Positions 62,607 through 64,000 of a stretch of DNA of 64,000 bases are shown piece by piece. The notes below the pieces were generated by a model that was given only the letters and a program-made list of their open reading frames with translations, made no database searches and was not told the DNA's origin. The stretch is taken from positions 11,576,727 through 11,640,726 of the forward strand of contig CM073327.1 in NCBI GenBank assembly GCA_037043015.1. The letters are read 5' to 3'. The position numbers and the translations under genes are program-made. Position 1 is the stretch's first letter. Every line of letters starts with the position of its first letter. The DNA is from Bryum argenteum. Lineage: Eukaryota; Streptophyta; Bryopsida; Bryales; Bryaceae.

Positions 62607-63394
62607 AGGAAAAATGGTCCAAATCTTCACCCCTTGCACCCAAATGCATAACTTATATTCAATACATCTTCAATCGGATCAAGGTATCTACCACTAAAAC
62701 TAGACTATAATTTGAATCCATCCCAAAATCTAAAGTCAAAATCTAACAGTGGATGAAGGAGATATAGCTTCTCAAAAATCATCCATTTCTTCACTTTTTT
62801 CATTGTAGAAACATTGTTGCAAATCCAATACCAAAGTTATTTGGATCAAAAAGCTTCCGACTAGAAAGTTGTTGGGATGCATCTAAAGATCACACTTATG
62901 TAAAAGAAATCACCGAAAACTATTTTTAATATCACATAATTGGTTTGCAATGGGAATAGTGGAATACATGCCAAATGTTTGAAGACCCAAAAACTAAAGC
63001 CGCCTTCTCTAAAATGCATGCCATTTGTTCATTCTTTACTCTATGGGTTTGCAATTTTTACCACACAAAATAGACCTAATTTGTGACCCAACCCAAGTGA
63101 TTTTGTCCAAAACTAAATCCAAATGAAGAAGAATCTTCAAAGTTTCTGCCCTTCATCCAAAATGTCGTTTTTTGACACTTGAGTGTTTAGGGGATACTAA
63201 GGTTTCCATAATATGAGTAGTAATTATTATTATTATCATTTTGAATCAATCTATGTATTAATCAATTGAGAGGTTCTAAAACTTTTTAGGAAAGGAAGTT
63301 TTTTAGTAAAGCAGTAATTCGGTAAAAAACATAAATAAATAAAGTAAAGAGAGGCTATCTGAATATACATATTTTGACTCAATTGATGTAATAA
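62607..63394. other. AT-rich intergenic
   Basis: Anonymous AT-rich sequence between two MITEs. Nothing supported. Confidence 0.4.
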
Positions 63395-63764
63395 TTAACC
63401 CTTAAACGCCCTTGGGGTCTAAAACGGGCAGCTTAAAATTGGATCACAGCATCTTTTGGACTTGGGCATCATGAATAGTGCACTTTTTGAACTTGGGCAT
63501 CATGAATGGACCAATCAATGATGAGCTTGCAACCTCCTACAAGGTTATGTACAACCCCAACCTACCTACCACTATCCTTTCAAAGCACAAAATCACTCGT
63601 ACAAATTGTGATTTGAATTGTAAAATTTCACTTTTTGAATGCATCTTAAGGAGGTGACCAGTTTGACATCAAAATATAAGTGAAAAGTTGAGCACAGTGA
63701 GAGCTACAGGGAAAATTTTGTTGGAATCAAGCCCCTCGGGCTTGCTTGGGCGTTTAAGGGTTAA
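63395..63764. mobile_element. MITE with TTAACCCTTAAACGCCC ends, copy 2
   Basis: 370 bases with perfect 17-bp inverted ends (TTAACCCTTAAACGCCC and GGGCGTTTAAGGGTTAA). The outer TTAA could be a target duplication (piggyBac-like) or include a TTA/TAA (Harbinger-like); the sequence alone does not decide. Confidence 0.75.
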
Positions 63765-64000
63765 GAGGCTCTACTATCAGAAACGGTCGAAGGTCCCAAA
63801 TTATTTACTCAACAATCCCAAACCAGAACTTTATTAGAACGAATAAAAAAGATGAAAGAAAACAGGGTCCTATGGGAGGGCCCATATCAGATTAAATTTT
63901 GTGAGCGACCCATACTGGAAAAGTAACCACATAGGGCACAAATAGCATTCTGTGACAAAATAGGAGTTCTCGTGAATATTGCAATTTGACTGAATTGGCC

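Overview
The window looks like a nuclear segment of a land plant. Evidence: an interstitial Arabidopsis-type telomere tract (CCCTAAA), a Ty1/copia retrotransposon with an initiator-Met-tRNA primer site, Mutator-like (MULE) and hAT DNA transposons, tRNA-derived SINEs, small MITEs, and GT-AG introns of about 80-100 bp. A non-seed plant is possible, but the sequence alone does not fix the lineage. There are no bacterial-style operons and no CRISPR array.

Layout. 1-14.3 kb is transposon territory. Two related TE ORFs (minus strand at the left edge; 7.0-10.3 kb plus strand, with a RING-H2 finger) and a convergent, frameshifted hAT transposase (10.56-13.47 kb, minus) each lie downstream of a GC-rich block of GGTCGGC-type words and a TATA box. 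14.3-16.77 kb is the right end of a MULE copy carrying an ATRX-like ADD zinc-finger gene. 17.4-37.9 kb is a copia element on the minus strand (5' LTR at 37.56-37.87 kb). Its integrase is split by a 15.7-kb MULE (about 19.72-35.42 kb) with a 10-11 bp target duplication and tandem-repeat-rich terminal inverted repeats.

The large MULE is the main discovery. It carries, left to right: a transposase (GCM-like zinc domain, DDE core, SWIM finger), a divergent intron-containing acidic gene, a 91-bp tandem repeat, an irregular array of about 200-bp units studded with the palindrome-like word TTCGTTGACGAA, a small basic-tailed exon, and an 11-exon gene combining a ParB-like domain with a circularly permuted adenine/cytosine-N4 type DNA methyltransferase domain. 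The last exon of that gene occurs again at 14.3 kb, in the second MULE end next to the ADD gene. The family therefore seems to carry a chromatin/DNA-modification cargo, although the copies here have stops, frameshifts and altered catalytic or zinc residues.

38.6-60.3 kb holds the host-like genes: a tandem family of small secreted, Cys-free, hydrophobic proteins. One plus-strand member has an internal duplication and four minus-strand members are close relatives. Each has a TATA box, and upstream and downstream flanks are shared between copies, so the duplicated unit is larger than the gene. The remaining sequence is AT-rich, with MITEs, SINEs, microsatellites and one unrecognised truncated gene at 52.76 kb.
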